This document shows, one piece after another, positions 36,242-45,081 of a stretch of DNA of 64,000 nt. Source of the stretch: Parabacteroides sp. FAFU027 (GTDB taxonomy: Bacteria > Bacteroidota > Bacteroidia > Bacteroidales > UBA7332). The stretch is from positions 372,001-436,000 of the forward strand of contig NZ_JAKZKV010000002.1 of the NCBI RefSeq assembly GCF_022808675.1, in the 5' to 3' direction. Position 1 is the stretch's first letter, and each line of letters opens with the position of its first letter. The translations under genes and the position numbers were made by a program. The notes beneath the pieces are model-generated. The model worked only from the letters and a program-made list of their open reading frames with translations. It made no database searches and had not been told where the DNA came from.

Positions 36242-36976
36242 ATGGCTACAACAGATAACAATAGTGTAATCGTAGAGCTTTACGATCTGTCGATTACCGA
36301 ACGGAAAGATGACCGCTTTGGCCGTGTCGTGACCACAAAATCATTGACCGAGAATGACCTGATTAATATCGCAGTTGCCCGTCGTACCGACCTCAATCCC
36401 GTAACACTCAAGGCATCTATGGAGATCCTGAAAGAAATTGCGAAAGAGCAAATTGCAAACGGAGCCTCTGTATCCTTTGGCCTTGGTTATTTTAGCCTTT
36501 TGGTAAATGGCGTTTTCATTGGGGATAATGCCAAATGGGACGATACAAAACATAGTTTGTCAGTCCGGGTATCACCCACAGCTGATCTTCGCAGTGCAAC
36601 AAACTCGGCGACAGTCGATGTGCGGGGAATGGCCGAAACAGGCACTGTGATCAATTCCCTTTTTGATGTTACCTCCAAAGAGGTAAACAGCAGATTAACT
36701 CCAAGTAGTGGGGTTCAGTTGGCAGGTAGTAAAATTAAGATCGCAGGAGATAATCCGGCCAATGGCATTAGCCTGATCAATCAGGTCACCCATGAGGTCA
36801 TCGCGATTCCATCTAGCGCTCTTCTGCTAAATGATCCGTCAAAAATCATTTTCATAGTTCCTCAAACATTGCCCCAGGGAGATTACAAACTGAGTCTCAC
36901 CACTCAATTCTCTAACTCTGTGCAAACTTTGAAAGAACCCCGAACTTATCTGTTTGACTATCTATTGAACGTCTGA
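36242..36976 (+). CDS. HU-like DNA-binding protein with Bvu_2165/DUF4469-type tail
   Basis: A 244-residue cytoplasmic protein. The N-terminal ~110 residues follow the HU/IHF fold: helices around LTENDLINIAVARRTDLN and LKASMEILKEIAKEQIANG, then SVSFGLGYFSLLVNGVF, where HU has its 'v.l.gfGtF.v..r' strand. The remaining ~130 residues are beta-rich (LAGSKIKIAGDNPANGISL... YKLSLTTQFSN), like the IPT/transthyretin-type C-terminal domain of this Bacteroidales family. HU-like nucleoid proteins of this type have no defined function. Here it sits 77 bases after the leader peptide, in the same direction and probably the same transcript. Confidence 0.8.
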   Translation: MATTDNNSVIVELYDLSITERKDDRFGRVVTTKSLTENDLINIAVARRTDLNPVTLKASMEILKEIAKEQIANGASVSFGLGYFSLLVNGVFIGDNAKWDDTKHSLSVRVSPTADLRSATNSATVDVRGMAETGTVINSLFDVTSKEVNSRLTPSSGVQLAGSKIKIAGDNPANGISLINQVTHEVIAIPSSALLLNDPSKIIFIVPQTLPQGDYKLSLTTQFSNSVQTLKEPRTYLFDYLLNV

Positions 36977-37489
36977 AGACAATATTTGTCAATCGTATAG
37001 CCTAATATACGGGCGTCGTATATTAGGCTAAGCAGAAGACGTATATCTGGCTATGCGAATGCAGTATATCCGGCTATGCGTTGATCGCATACGAGGCTAT
37101 ACGATCGATGAATATCCTGATAATACACTTTCGAATAAAATGAATCTATTGAAATAACTATATAAAGAAAGGAAGAAAATGACATAACACAGATCCGAGC
37201 TGAAGTAAACTCCAGCGAACAAATACAGTTACAACGTTTTAGCCTAAAGAAATTTTTATATTGAGCCTAAAAACAGTCTGGCTCCAAGAACCACAAATAA
37301 ACTATAAAAAGAGTCTGCTTTATTCTTTATCCAAAAGCTGATGAAATAAAAACGACCTGATAAAATGGTTATCTGACATAGCCATTTTGTCTTCTCGAAA
37401 TTCGTTACATGGTGCATTTAAGTTTATGTGCCTTTTTCAATACTCAAATTAGGTCCTTACTATTGTGTAATAACTAAAATTAATTGATT
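36977..37489. other. Intergenic region with degenerate ~23-bp tandem repeats
   Basis: The first 130 bases hold five imperfect ~23-base units including a perfect 13-bp stem; the remainder up to 37489 is AT-rich with no frame I would call. A weak -7-like TACTATTG is at 37458-37465, before the secreted-protein gene. Confidence 0.4.
36993..37110. repeat. Degenerate tandem repeat, about five 22-24-bp units
   Basis: Units CGTATAGCCTAATATACGGG, CGTATATTAGGCTAAGCAGA, CGTATATCTGGCTATGCG, GTATATCCGGCTATGCG and CGCATACGAGGCTATACG follow one another. TAGCCTAATATAC (36998-37010) and GTATATTAGGCTA (37018-37030) make a perfect 13-base stem. Confidence 0.65.
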
Positions 37490-38428
37490 ATGAAAGCGAC
37501 TTTTGAATTGTTTTTAGTGAGAGGATTATTGCGCTTAATAAGTGCAATTGGAAAATGTGCATCGAAGTCTTTTTCTTCGAAATCGGCATCAATGCTAATC
37601 TTTTTAGTTGGCACTATGGCTGTCCAGACAGCCGTTGCTGAGGAGCTCGTGAAATCTGTCCGGTTACAGGTTGCAGCAGGAAGTTATACTGATGAACTTT
37701 ATGTTGGTTTCTTCTCAAGTGCCAGTGACGGGTATGATGCCTATGATTCAGAGAAAATGGATAATGGACCCACTTATCCTGCGATATGGACTTACGCCGA
37801 TGGTGTCAGACTTGTCATTAATGGGTTATCGCCCTACACCGGGAATAAACAAATCACCGTTGGATTTCAGGCTGGACAAACAGGATCATTTAGTATTAAA
37901 GCTACGGAGATTCTGAACTTCGCCCAGGGGACAACGGTTCTTCTGACAGATAACAAAACTGGAATTTCACAGGATTTAGCCCTTAATCCGGTTTATTATT
38001 TTATGTCAAATGCCGAAACATCCAATCGCTTTACGTTGACAATATCTACAAAAACAGCTACAGATACTTCTACAACAACGACGACTATAACAACGCCATC
38101 TATCCCAGTAGATACAACAACGTCAAATACACCTATCGGGCCGTCAGAAAACAGTTCGGTTCCTACAAATATTGACTCTGTCAATATAGCTTCAAACATA
38201 CCATTCACAGCAGTGCCCTCAAATGGCGGTTCAATTCTTGTTACACTTAAGGATTTGACTTTAAAAGGAGCATCTATTTCATTATACACTATGTACGGCA
38301 AACATATCACTAAGACTGCAGCAAAAGACGTGGAAACGATTGTAGGATCTAACCTCAAGGAAGGAATTTATATTGTGGAGGTCAAATCAAAAAATAATCG
38401 TTGGTCCCAGAAAGTTTCCATCAAATAG
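37490..38428 (+). CDS. Secreted protein with T9SS sorting tail
   Basis: 312 residues from ATG 37490 (MKATFELFLVRGLLRL); a TTG two codons upstream is not needed. The first ~52 residues form an unusually long signal region whose hydrophobic core is SMLIFLVGTMAVQTAVA. The mature part has a domain common in T9SS cargo (VRLQVAAGSYTDELYVGFFSS, DGYDAYDSEKMDNG, LVINGLSPYTGNKQITVGF), then a Thr/Ser-rich linker (~195-230) and a type IX tail (~245-312, ending KNNRWSQKVSIK). It is within the peptide-export locus, between HU-like and HlyD genes; whether it is functionally part of it is uncertain. Confidence 0.82.
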   Translation: MKATFELFLVRGLLRLISAIGKCASKSFSSKSASMLIFLVGTMAVQTAVAEELVKSVRLQVAAGSYTDELYVGFFSSASDGYDAYDSEKMDNGPTYPAIWTYADGVRLVINGLSPYTGNKQITVGFQAGQTGSFSIKATEILNFAQGTTVLLTDNKTGISQDLALNPVYYFMSNAETSNRFTLTISTKTATDTSTTTTTITTPSIPVDTTTSNTPIGPSENSSVPTNIDSVNIASNIPFTAVPSNGGSILVTLKDLTLKGASISLYTMYGKHITKTAAKDVETIVGSNLKEGIYIVEVKSKNNRWSQKVSIK

Positions 38429-38965
38429 TGTTTTGTCAGGTATGATATAAAACTGGTTAAGCCGTAAAAATTGAAAGATCTGCTGTCTGTAAATTAGGTT
38501 ATATGATAAAAATCTTCTCTTAGTTCACTTTAATATACTCCGAAACCATGTTCAACAAGCTCAGAGTTTAATGTGGTAGTAGGAGTATATTTTCAAAGCA
38601 TTTTGAAGGAACAAAAAGCTTATGTTGAAGTCTGGCTACACCACGGGGTAGATTATCGACTTTTTGAAACAGCTTAAAACATAAGATCCTCATCATTAAA
38701 AGCTTTCCGATTAAGATTGAACAAACAAAAGAGTAAAATGAGAAAGCAATAGGATAAGGCTGTGAGATTGGTTACTCGGATGATCAATCGTTTGTAGCCT
38801 TATTCCCTTTGCCTGAATAACGAATCATTTAGCAAATACAATTAATATGGCAAGCTTTCTTTCACATACTCAAATCCTGCATAGCCCTAAAAAGTGCGCC
38901 CCATTGAATCTCCAGAAGTGGTAATTGAAGATTAGTTTCCGGTTATTGATTTAGACTCTTATCGC
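38429..38965. other. 537-base gap before the HlyD gene
   Basis: AT-rich. An inverted repeat AATATACTCC...GGAGTATATT encloses ~40 bases at 38531-38591. A short open frame without a start codon runs from it (reading YVEVWLHHGVDYRLFETA before a stop at ~38670), possibly a remnant. No promoter of consensus type is clear and no complete gene is seen. Confidence 0.35.
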
Positions 38966-40105
38966 ATGGAAAATAAAATATTCCCACCTGAGATTATCCA
39001 ATTCACTGCGGAACATCATTTCGCCAAGAATCATTCCCAAAGCAAAGTTATCTACCTCACATTGGTTATTTCTCTTTTCGCTTTTATCTTTGCCTCCCCA
39101 TTCATTGCTGTTGATCTTTCTTCCCAAAGTCAGGGCATTATCCGTACGCCTAATGAAAATAACAAGATTCAGGCTGCCGTTTACGGAGAAGTCAGTCAGG
39201 TAAACTTCTATGAAAATAAAAACGTCAGAAAGGGAGATACACTGCTAACGATGCGTACTGATAAATTAGATGAACAGATTGTGGCCAATCAGGCAAAGAA
39301 AACAGACAACGAACACAACATTTCAGATATAAATCTGCTGTTAACCGGAAAAACACCTTCAGGATACCGTTATCTGGGTGAAGGCAATGAATACATGTCA
39401 AAAGCAAAAGAGCTGGAGACTCAAATCCTTTATGCAGAAAAAGAGCTAAAACGGACAGAAAGCCTGTATCGGAAAAATATTGTATCCGAAGAAGAATATC
39501 TACAGGTAAAAAATAAATACGAAACAGCTCTGAAGCAAAAGGAATTCTCTCAAAATGAATACCGGATTCGCTGGCAAACGGACAAAAAACGTTTAGAGCT
39601 GGAGAATATTGATCTTGCATCAGGAATAAATCAACTTTTTAAAGAGAAAAGAAACTATACAATCATTGCTCCGGCTGAAGGTGCCATTATACAATGCGAC
39701 GGGGTACAACCCGGTAGTTTTATTACTCCGGGGCAAACTATCGGATATTTATCACAAAGCAACCTACTCATTGCCGAATGCTACATTACCCCTTCAGACA
39801 TCGGATTCATCCATGTCGGGCAAGAGGTCTCCATCCGTTTCGATGCTTTTAATTACCGGGAATGGGGAATGATCAGAGGGAAAGTGACCGGAATATCCAA
39901 CGATATTGTAACGATGAATAATCAGCCTGTTTTTAAGGTTAGATGTGAGCTTCAGAAATACCAGCTTACACTGAAAAACGGATATCAGGGAAGAATCAAA
40001 AAAGGGATGACTATCACCGGGCAATTCTACCTAACCCAAAGAACACTGGCTCAGCTACTTTTTGACAAAGTGGACAACTGGATGAATCCCAAACTCTCCC
40101 AATGA
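38966..40105 (+). CDS. HlyD-family adaptor (periplasmic adaptor) of a peptide ABC exporter
   Basis: The adaptor links an inner-membrane ABC exporter to an outer-membrane channel. The 379-residue protein has a short cytoplasmic N-terminus, one membrane segment (~28-48, LTLVISLFAFIFASPFIAV), a biotinyl/lipoyl-like domain (AAVYGEVSQVNFYENKNVRKGDTL), a coiled-coil hairpin (~100-210, AKELETQILYAEKELKRTE), then barrel strands (FKVRCELQKYQLTLKNGY). It ends four bases into the ABC gene (ATGA overlap), so the two are translationally coupled. No TolC-like gene is present here; a TolC encoded elsewhere would complete the channel. Confidence 0.9.
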   Translation: MENKIFPPEIIQFTAEHHFAKNHSQSKVIYLTLVISLFAFIFASPFIAVDLSSQSQGIIRTPNENNKIQAAVYGEVSQVNFYENKNVRKGDTLLTMRTDKLDEQIVANQAKKTDNEHNISDINLLLTGKTPSGYRYLGEGNEYMSKAKELETQILYAEKELKRTESLYRKNIVSEEEYLQVKNKYETALKQKEFSQNEYRIRWQTDKKRLELENIDLASGINQLFKEKRNYTIIAPAEGAIIQCDGVQPGSFITPGQTIGYLSQSNLLIAECYITPSDIGFIHVGQEVSIRFDAFNYREWGMIRGKVTGISNDIVTMNNQPVFKVRCELQKYQLTLKNGYQGRIKKGMTITGQFYLTQRTLAQLLFDKVDNWMNPKLSQ

Positions 40106-42285
40106 TAACACAAATGAATATCAAAATAAAACAACATGATATCACGGATTGCGGAGCAGCCTGTCTGGCTTCAGTCGCCGCTTATTATAAGCTAAAACTA
40201 CCACTAGCCCGCATCCGTCAGATCGCCGGTACTGATAAGAAGGGAACGAACTTATTCGGATTACTCAAGGCTGCCGAACAAATTGGGTTTCAGGCAAAAG
40301 GGGTACAAGGAAATCCGGAATCGTTGTCAACCATCCCTACTCCTGCCATTGCACATGTCATCATTAATCAGAAACTGGAGCATTATATAGTTATTTACTC
40401 CGTCGGTAAGAATGTATTAAAATATATGGATCCGGCTGACGGACTGATGCACAAGTCCTCATTCTCAGAATTCGAGAAGATCTGGTCAGGAATTCTATTA
40501 CTCTTAATACCTGATGAAGACTTTGAGACCGGGAATCAGCGTATATCAAACCTTACTCGTTTTATTCACTTATTAAAACCACACAAGAGTATATTATACC
40601 AGGCTATCATTGGAGCTATGGCCTATACTATCATCGGATTGTCTTCAGCAATTTACATTCAAAAGATAACCGATAATGTCATGATCAATGGAAATATTAA
40701 CCTGCTCAACCTGTTGAGTTGTGCTATGCTGGTTATCCTGGTCGTTCAGCTATTTGTTGGAGCTACAAAAAGCATTTTTATGCTACAAATGGGTCAGAAA
40801 ATCGACGCACAACTTATTTTGGGCTACTATAAGCATTTGCTTAAGCTCCCCCAGCATTTTTTCGATACAATGAGGGTGGGCGAAATCATTTCCCGGGTAA
40901 ATGACGCCGTTAAGATCAGGGCTTTTATCAACGAGACAGTTGTGGGGATGGTCGTAAATCTGTTTATAGTCGCCTTTTCATTCCTCCTGATGTTTATTTA
41001 TTCAGGAAAACTGGCATTAATTATGTCGGCTATTATCCCTTTTTACCTGTTTCTATACTGGCTGACTAATCGCCTTAACAAAAAACAGGAACGCAAACTT
41101 ATGGAGAACTCTGCGGAGCTTGAGAGCCAGCTGGTGGAATCCATCACTTCAGTAAAGACCATCAAGCAGTTCGGGATTGAGAATTTTGCAAATATCAAAA
41201 CCGAGATGCGCTTCGTAACATTATTGGATACGGTTTATAAGTCAGGGATGAATTCTGTCTTTTCAACCTTTTCATCTGAATTTCTAACGAGGACTTTTAC
41301 CATTATTATCCTTTGGGCAGGAACCTATCTGGTATTGGATAAAACTATCACTCCGGGAGAACTGCTCTCTTTCTATGCATTGATCGGATATTTTACCAAT
41401 CCGATGAGATCTTTGATCGATATGAATAAAAACACGCAGAATGCTATGATTGCTGCTGACCGCCTGTTTGACATTATGGATCTTGAGCGGGAAGAAGAGA
41501 CCGACAAATCGAATCTTAAACGGGAATATGTGGGAGATATCCGGTTCGAGGATGTATCCTTCAGTTATGGAACCAGAACAGATGTGTTTGATCAGTTTTC
41601 ATTTACTATTCCAAAAGGGAAGTTAACTGCAATCATCGGAGAAAGCGGCTCGGGTAAAACAACTCTCGCTGCATTACTTCAGAAACTTTATCCGATTAAA
41701 AGCGGCAAAATATATATCGGTGATCACAACATTGACTTTTACACTAATAGTAGCCTACGTCAATTAATCAGTAGTGTTCCTCAACAACTGGATCTTTTCT
41801 CCGGGAGCATTATCGAGAACATTGCGGTAGGAGAATTTAATCCGGATATCGAGCGAGTCATTAACCTATGCAAGGAACTTGGCATGATCAACTTTATAGA
41901 GAAATTGCCAAATGGATTAGCATCGCAGATCGGAGAAAACGGGGCGACGCTATCAGGTGGACAAAGGCAGCGACTGGCTATTGCCAGGGCACTGTACAAA
42001 GACCCTGAGATCTTAATATTAGATGAAGCTACTTCAGCTCTCGATTCGGAATCTGAGTTTTACGTCCAAAAGATGGTACAACAAATGGTTCGTGAAGGAA
42101 AAACCGTTATTGTAATTGCTCACCGGCTAAGTACAGTCGTGAAAGCCGATAAGATTGCTGTCATGTATGAAGGGTCTATTATAGAAGAAGGTACCCACCG
42201 GGAATTATTCAATCTGCAAGGTTCATATTACAAGATGTGGCAAAAGCAAATCCCCAGTGAACTTTTTGATCAAATCTTTGCTTAG
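40102..42285 (+). CDS. C39-peptidase-containing ABC exporter (PCAT)
   Basis: Cleaves double-glycine leaders and exports the mature peptide. The 727-residue protein has a C39 peptidase domain (residues 1-~145): QHDITDCGAACLASV with catalytic C17 (and Q11), H94 in KLEHYIVIYS, D110 in KYMDPADG. A six-helix membrane domain (~165-460) follows, then the ATPase with Walker A GESGSGKTT, signature LSGGQRQRLAIARAL, Walker B EILILDEATSAL and the switch His in IAHRLS. Every catalytic residue is present. Its natural partner is the leader peptide at 36036, whose GG site fits. It is coupled to the HlyD gene by a four-base overlap. Confidence 0.95.
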   Translation: MITQMNIKIKQHDITDCGAACLASVAAYYKLKLPLARIRQIAGTDKKGTNLFGLLKAAEQIGFQAKGVQGNPESLSTIPTPAIAHVIINQKLEHYIVIYSVGKNVLKYMDPADGLMHKSSFSEFEKIWSGILLLLIPDEDFETGNQRISNLTRFIHLLKPHKSILYQAIIGAMAYTIIGLSSAIYIQKITDNVMINGNINLLNLLSCAMLVILVVQLFVGATKSIFMLQMGQKIDAQLILGYYKHLLKLPQHFFDTMRVGEIISRVNDAVKIRAFINETVVGMVVNLFIVAFSFLLMFIYSGKLALIMSAIIPFYLFLYWLTNRLNKKQERKLMENSAELESQLVESITSVKTIKQFGIENFANIKTEMRFVTLLDTVYKSGMNSVFSTFSSEFLTRTFTIIILWAGTYLVLDKTITPGELLSFYALIGYFTNPMRSLIDMNKNTQNAMIAADRLFDIMDLEREEETDKSNLKREYVGDIRFEDVSFSYGTRTDVFDQFSFTIPKGKLTAIIGESGSGKTTLAALLQKLYPIKSGKIYIGDHNIDFYTNSSLRQLISSVPQQLDLFSGSIIENIAVGEFNPDIERVINLCKELGMINFIEKLPNGLASQIGENGATLSGGQRQRLAIARALYKDPEILILDEATSALDSESEFYVQKMVQQMVREGKTVIVIAHRLSTVVKADKIAVMYEGSIIEEGTHRELFNLQGSYYKMWQKQIPSELFDQIFA

Positions 42286-42394
42286 TCATCAAGATTAACT
42301 ATCGACTCAGGATTTTGAATTCCGGTAGATGCTCTTTGAAAGATTAAGAGCCCAACCCAATAAATAAATCTCAGTTTTTAGGACCAGGCTAAAG

Positions 42395-42446
42395 CCAATA
42401 TAGAAACGGGGCACCTTTTTCAAGAAGTGCCCCGTTTCTATATTGG
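42395..42446. repeat. Long perfect hairpin after the ABC gene
   Basis: A 20-base perfect stem, CCAATATAGAAACGGGGCAC (42395-42414) with its complement at 42427-42446, across a 12-base loop CTTTTTCAAGAA. No T-run follows on either strand, but it separates convergent genes and probably ends both transcripts. Confidence 0.65.
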
Positions 42447-42457
42447 TACAAAGTTCC

Positions 42458-43534
42458 TTATACGTACTCTTCACCCAATTTCATCTGGGTATCTACCACA
42501 AACTGACGGATTCTCTGCTCATCATCTTTTTTGCAAATCAGAAGCACATTGTCCGACTCTACGATAATATATCCTTCCAAACCCTGTACTACAGCCAGTT
42601 TTCCTTTAGGCAATACAATCATATTCGATTTGGAATCGTAAGTCAGTGATTCGCATTTCAGTGTCACGTTTGCGTCTCCATCTTTGGGTGAGATATCATA
42701 AAGTGATCCCCAGGTTCCTAGATCAGACCAACCGAACTCAGCACAAAGCACTGCCACCTCTTCCGCTTTTTCCATAATACCATAGTCAATCGAGATATTG
42801 GGACAAGCAGGAAAGTTCAAATCAATAAACTCTTGCTCTTCTGGAGTATTATAGGCGTTATTTCCGGCGGCAAAGATTTCAGCGACATCTGGTAATTGTC
42901 TCTCAAATTCGGAAATGATGCTGTTTACATTCCACAAGAAAATACCTGAGTTCCAGAAGAATTCACCGGTTTGCAGGAACACCTTAGCCAGTTCCAGATT
43001 TGGTTTCTCGGTAAATGTCTTTACTTTTTTGATATTCCCCTTTACCTCTTCTCCGATCTGAATATATCCATATCCGGTTTCGGGACGGTTAGGAGTCATC
43101 CCTAACGTAAGCAGCGTTTTTTTATCCTTTACGAAATTCAATCCGTTTTGAATCGTATTTACAAACTCCTCTTCATTCAGAATCAAATGGTCAGAAGGGG
43201 CAACTACAATATTGGCATTCGGATTTTTACTGCGGATATGATATGAAGCCCATGCAATACAGGGAGCTGTATTACGGCGTTGCGGTTCAAACAAAATCTG
43301 AGCATCACTCAGTTCCGGCAATTGCTCTTTGATTAATCCCGCATAGCCTTCATTTGTTACGATTATGATGTTCTCTTTGGGCAGAATTTTGGCAAATCGA
43401 TCATAAGTCATTTGCAGCAGAGAGCGGCCTGTACCAAAGAAGTCCAGAAATTGTTTAGGTAAGTGTGTGCGGCTAAATGGCCAGAAACGGCTTCCTATAC
43501 CACCGCCCATAATCACACAATAATTGTTTCCCAT
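42458..43534 (-). CDS. manC: Mannose-1-phosphate guanylyltransferase
   Basis: Makes GDP-mannose from mannose-1-phosphate and GTP, for surface polysaccharides, fucose and lipopolysaccharide. The 358-residue protein is of the single-domain ManC type: GGGIGSRFWPFSRTHLPKQ (nucleotide-binding GGxGxRxWPxSR...PKQ motif), FEPQRRNTAPCIAW, VAPSDHLI, FTEKPNLELAK and NSGIFLWN, all diagnostic. The isomerase domain of the bifunctional ManC/AlgA type is absent, so mannose-6-phosphate isomerase must be encoded elsewhere. It ends at the tRNA-Leu side with its promoter region overlapping the tRNA promoter zone. Confidence 0.95.
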   Translation of the reverse strand: MGNNYCVIMGGGIGSRFWPFSRTHLPKQFLDFFGTGRSLLQMTYDRFAKILPKENIIIVTNEGYAGLIKEQLPELSDAQILFEPQRRNTAPCIAWASYHIRSKNPNANIVVAPSDHLILNEEEFVNTIQNGLNFVKDKKTLLTLGMTPNRPETGYGYIQIGEEVKGNIKKVKTFTEKPNLELAKVFLQTGEFFWNSGIFLWNVNSIISEFERQLPDVAEIFAAGNNAYNTPEEQEFIDLNFPACPNISIDYGIMEKAEEVAVLCAEFGWSDLGTWGSLYDISPKDGDANVTLKCESLTYDSKSNMIVLPKGKLAVVQGLEGYIIVESDNVLLICKKDDEQRIRQFVVDTQMKLGEEYV

Positions 43535-43646
43535 AGCTTTACGGTAAATTGTTATCAGTAATTAATTTGTCGTCGTAAAGATAGCAGCAAATTTCATCCG
43601 AATCATGCTAAAAGGGTCTTTTTTTCAAAAAAAACAGCGTCACCAC

Positions 43647-43676
43647 TTGCAGGTTTAGAAATTAGTCTTACCTTTG
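43647..43676 (+). promoter_or_regulatory. Promoter of tRNA-Leu
   Basis: TTG (43647-43649), 19 bases, TACCTTTG (43669-43676); the tRNA begins 13 bases later. Confidence 0.7.
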
Positions 43677-43688
43677 CACCGTCTTTAA

Positions 43689-43772
43689 GCCCAGATGGCG
43701 GAATTGGTAGACGCGCTGGTCTCAAACACCAGTGGATTCACTTCCATGCCGGTTCGATCCCGGCTCTGGGTA
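43689..43772 (+). tRNA. tRNA-Leu (CAA)
   Basis: Acceptor GCCCAGA with TCTGGGT (the first pair is G-U), D-arm GCGGAATTGGTAGACGC, anticodon stem CTGGT/ACCAG with loop CTCAAAC (anticodon CAA at 43723-43725), a long class II variable arm (TGGATTCACTTCCATG), and T-arm CCGGTTCGATCCCGG. Discriminator A; CCA not encoded. Reads UUG. Confidence 0.96.
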
Positions 43773-43786
43773 CGGCTTAAAAACAC

Positions 43787-43824
43787 AAAAGAGCTGATAA
43801 TCAAATTGATTGTCGGCTCTTTTT
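43787..43824 (+). terminator. Terminator after tRNA-Leu
   Basis: AAAAGAGC...GCTCTTTT with T-run; the loop contains an inner small pairing AATCAA/TTGATT. Confidence 0.7.
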
Positions 43825-43834
43825 ATTTTCAAGG

Positions 43835-43960
43835 TGTACTAAATCTTTTGACACTCCCCATACCTGCTTTGCCAAATGCTTCCAAAAGCAGTTTGACATC
43901 CTGCCCAAGGAGTTTATCAAGAAACAGCTGAACGGGAAAGGATTCCTACCCGTTAACGCA
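43835..43960 (+). pseudogene. Remnant of an AraC-family regulator C-terminus
   Basis: A frame without a start reads SFDTPHTCFAKCFQKQFDIL and then PKEFIKKQ, matching the second helix-turn-helix of AraC regulators (usual form 'GF.d.syFskcFKk.fG.sPseyR'). The upstream sensor and first HTH are gone, and the frame continues into the opposite gene without a stop of its own. It sits directly after tRNA-Leu, so it may be what is left of an element inserted or recombined there. The match is by eye and short. Confidence 0.45.
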
Positions 43961-44432
43961 CTCCCGATTGATGGGATTGGATTACTTTCCACCCGTTGTC
44001 AGTCTTCTCATAGACAAAAGACCAGAAGAAACTGACATGAAAGGATTGCCCGCCGGTTGGCTCAACATCTGCATCTCCCGATGTAGTCAAAAGCGAAATC
44101 CGTTCAGACAGGGCAGTAATCTTCTTATTCTTAATTTCAATACCTTGTTTTGTCCCGACACGCAAGTTGCCTTTTAATACCGAAACCAACGAATCATACT
44201 TTGCATAATATATCCCGTTCACAATAGACCCGGCATTGTACCTGTCGTCAACGCCCGTACTTATTTTACCGTAATCCAGATCTTCAGCAGCCTTTACCAT
44301 CGTAAGGAAAACAGAATCAACCTGCTGCTCTATCGTTGATTTTTGCTGACGAGTCAGCTCCTGAGCTTTTACCTGATTATGGAGTCCTAATAGCAGGACG
44401 CCGGCTAAAATAATAGCCAGTGTTGTTTTCAT
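43953..44432 (-). CDS. Secreted NTF2/SnoaL-like protein
   Basis: A 159-residue protein starting MKTTLAIILAGVLLLG (44432; two earlier ATGs exist). Signal peptide to ~22 (HNQVKA). The mature part has the NTF2-like outline: helix QKSTIEQQVDSVFLTMVKAAEDLD, region YDSLVSVLKGN, and strands ending SFHVSFFWSFVYEKTDNGWKVIQSHQSG, the 'g.W.i...H.S' end seen in DUF4440/SnoaL-like proteins. Substrate or ligand unknown. Monocistronic; its 3' end abuts the AraC remnant on the other strand. Confidence 0.75.
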   Translation of the reverse strand: MKTTLAIILAGVLLLGLHNQVKAQELTRQQKSTIEQQVDSVFLTMVKAAEDLDYGKISTGVDDRYNAGSIVNGIYYAKYDSLVSVLKGNLRVGTKQGIEIKNKKITALSERISLLTTSGDADVEPTGGQSFHVSFFWSFVYEKTDNGWKVIQSHQSGVR

Positions 44433-44531
44433 AGGCATTGAGTTATTGATCAAACAAACTTATTTTATCAACGTACAATCCGACTTACCTGTTCGAGACT
44501 CCCTCTTGCACGGGTTCTGTTCACCCCTCTT

Positions 44532-44574
44532 GCGCGAAATTAGCGAAGCGTGCTGGAAATCCAAACAGCTTGTA
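44532..44574. repeat. GCGCGA..TTAGCGAAGCG hairpin repeat, copy
   Basis: Shares TTAGCGAAGCG, then TGCTGGAAATCCAAACAGCT and TGTA with the copy beginning at 51165, but the right part of the first stem (TAACTCG) is deleted here. Confidence 0.65.
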
Positions 44575-44998
44575 AATGTATTAAACCCGCTCCCCACAAA
44601 AGTACGCACATTTCCAAATCTTTTACCAAATCACACCAATTAAACACAAAAACAGCAAACAATTTTACTACGGCAACAAATCACATTATCATTGGGCGTT
44701 AATGGCTTGCAATAATTCCATAGTGCATTATAATGATCATGTAGTGTTATGCTCCCCTATCCGGTTACAACGTAGTGGCTAAAGGGACAGCATAATATTG
44801 TGTTTACATTGTCCATTTCCAGTCAAACACTGAACATTATCGGAGCTTCAATGGACATTACAGTCGGAATAATGTACATTGAAGGTCCAATAATGCCTGT
44901 GTTTTACCCATATATCCTCTAAAGGGGACTTAAAGAGTGTGCAGGATATTATCAGCAACAGACTCCCGTCACACTCGAAAACAATCGACCCTATATCA

Positions 44999-45081
44999 AG
45001 ACGCGATAAATCGCGATCTCTACGAAGCTACACTGAATGTCAGCAAAACAGAGGAAGAGACGCGATTCATCGCGTCTGGGG
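44999..45081. repeat. Two GACGCGAT...ATCGCG palindromes
   Basis: GACGCGATAAATCGCGATC at 45000 and GACGCGATTCATCGCGTC at 45059 are near-identical palindromes 58 bases apart, each followed by a shared CT-rich or G-rich tail. Confidence 0.6.

Noticed and set aside
38530-38670. Startless frame ending YVEVWLHHGVDYRLFETA
   Set aside because: Might be a gene remnant, but too short and without family likeness; noted only in the gap entry.
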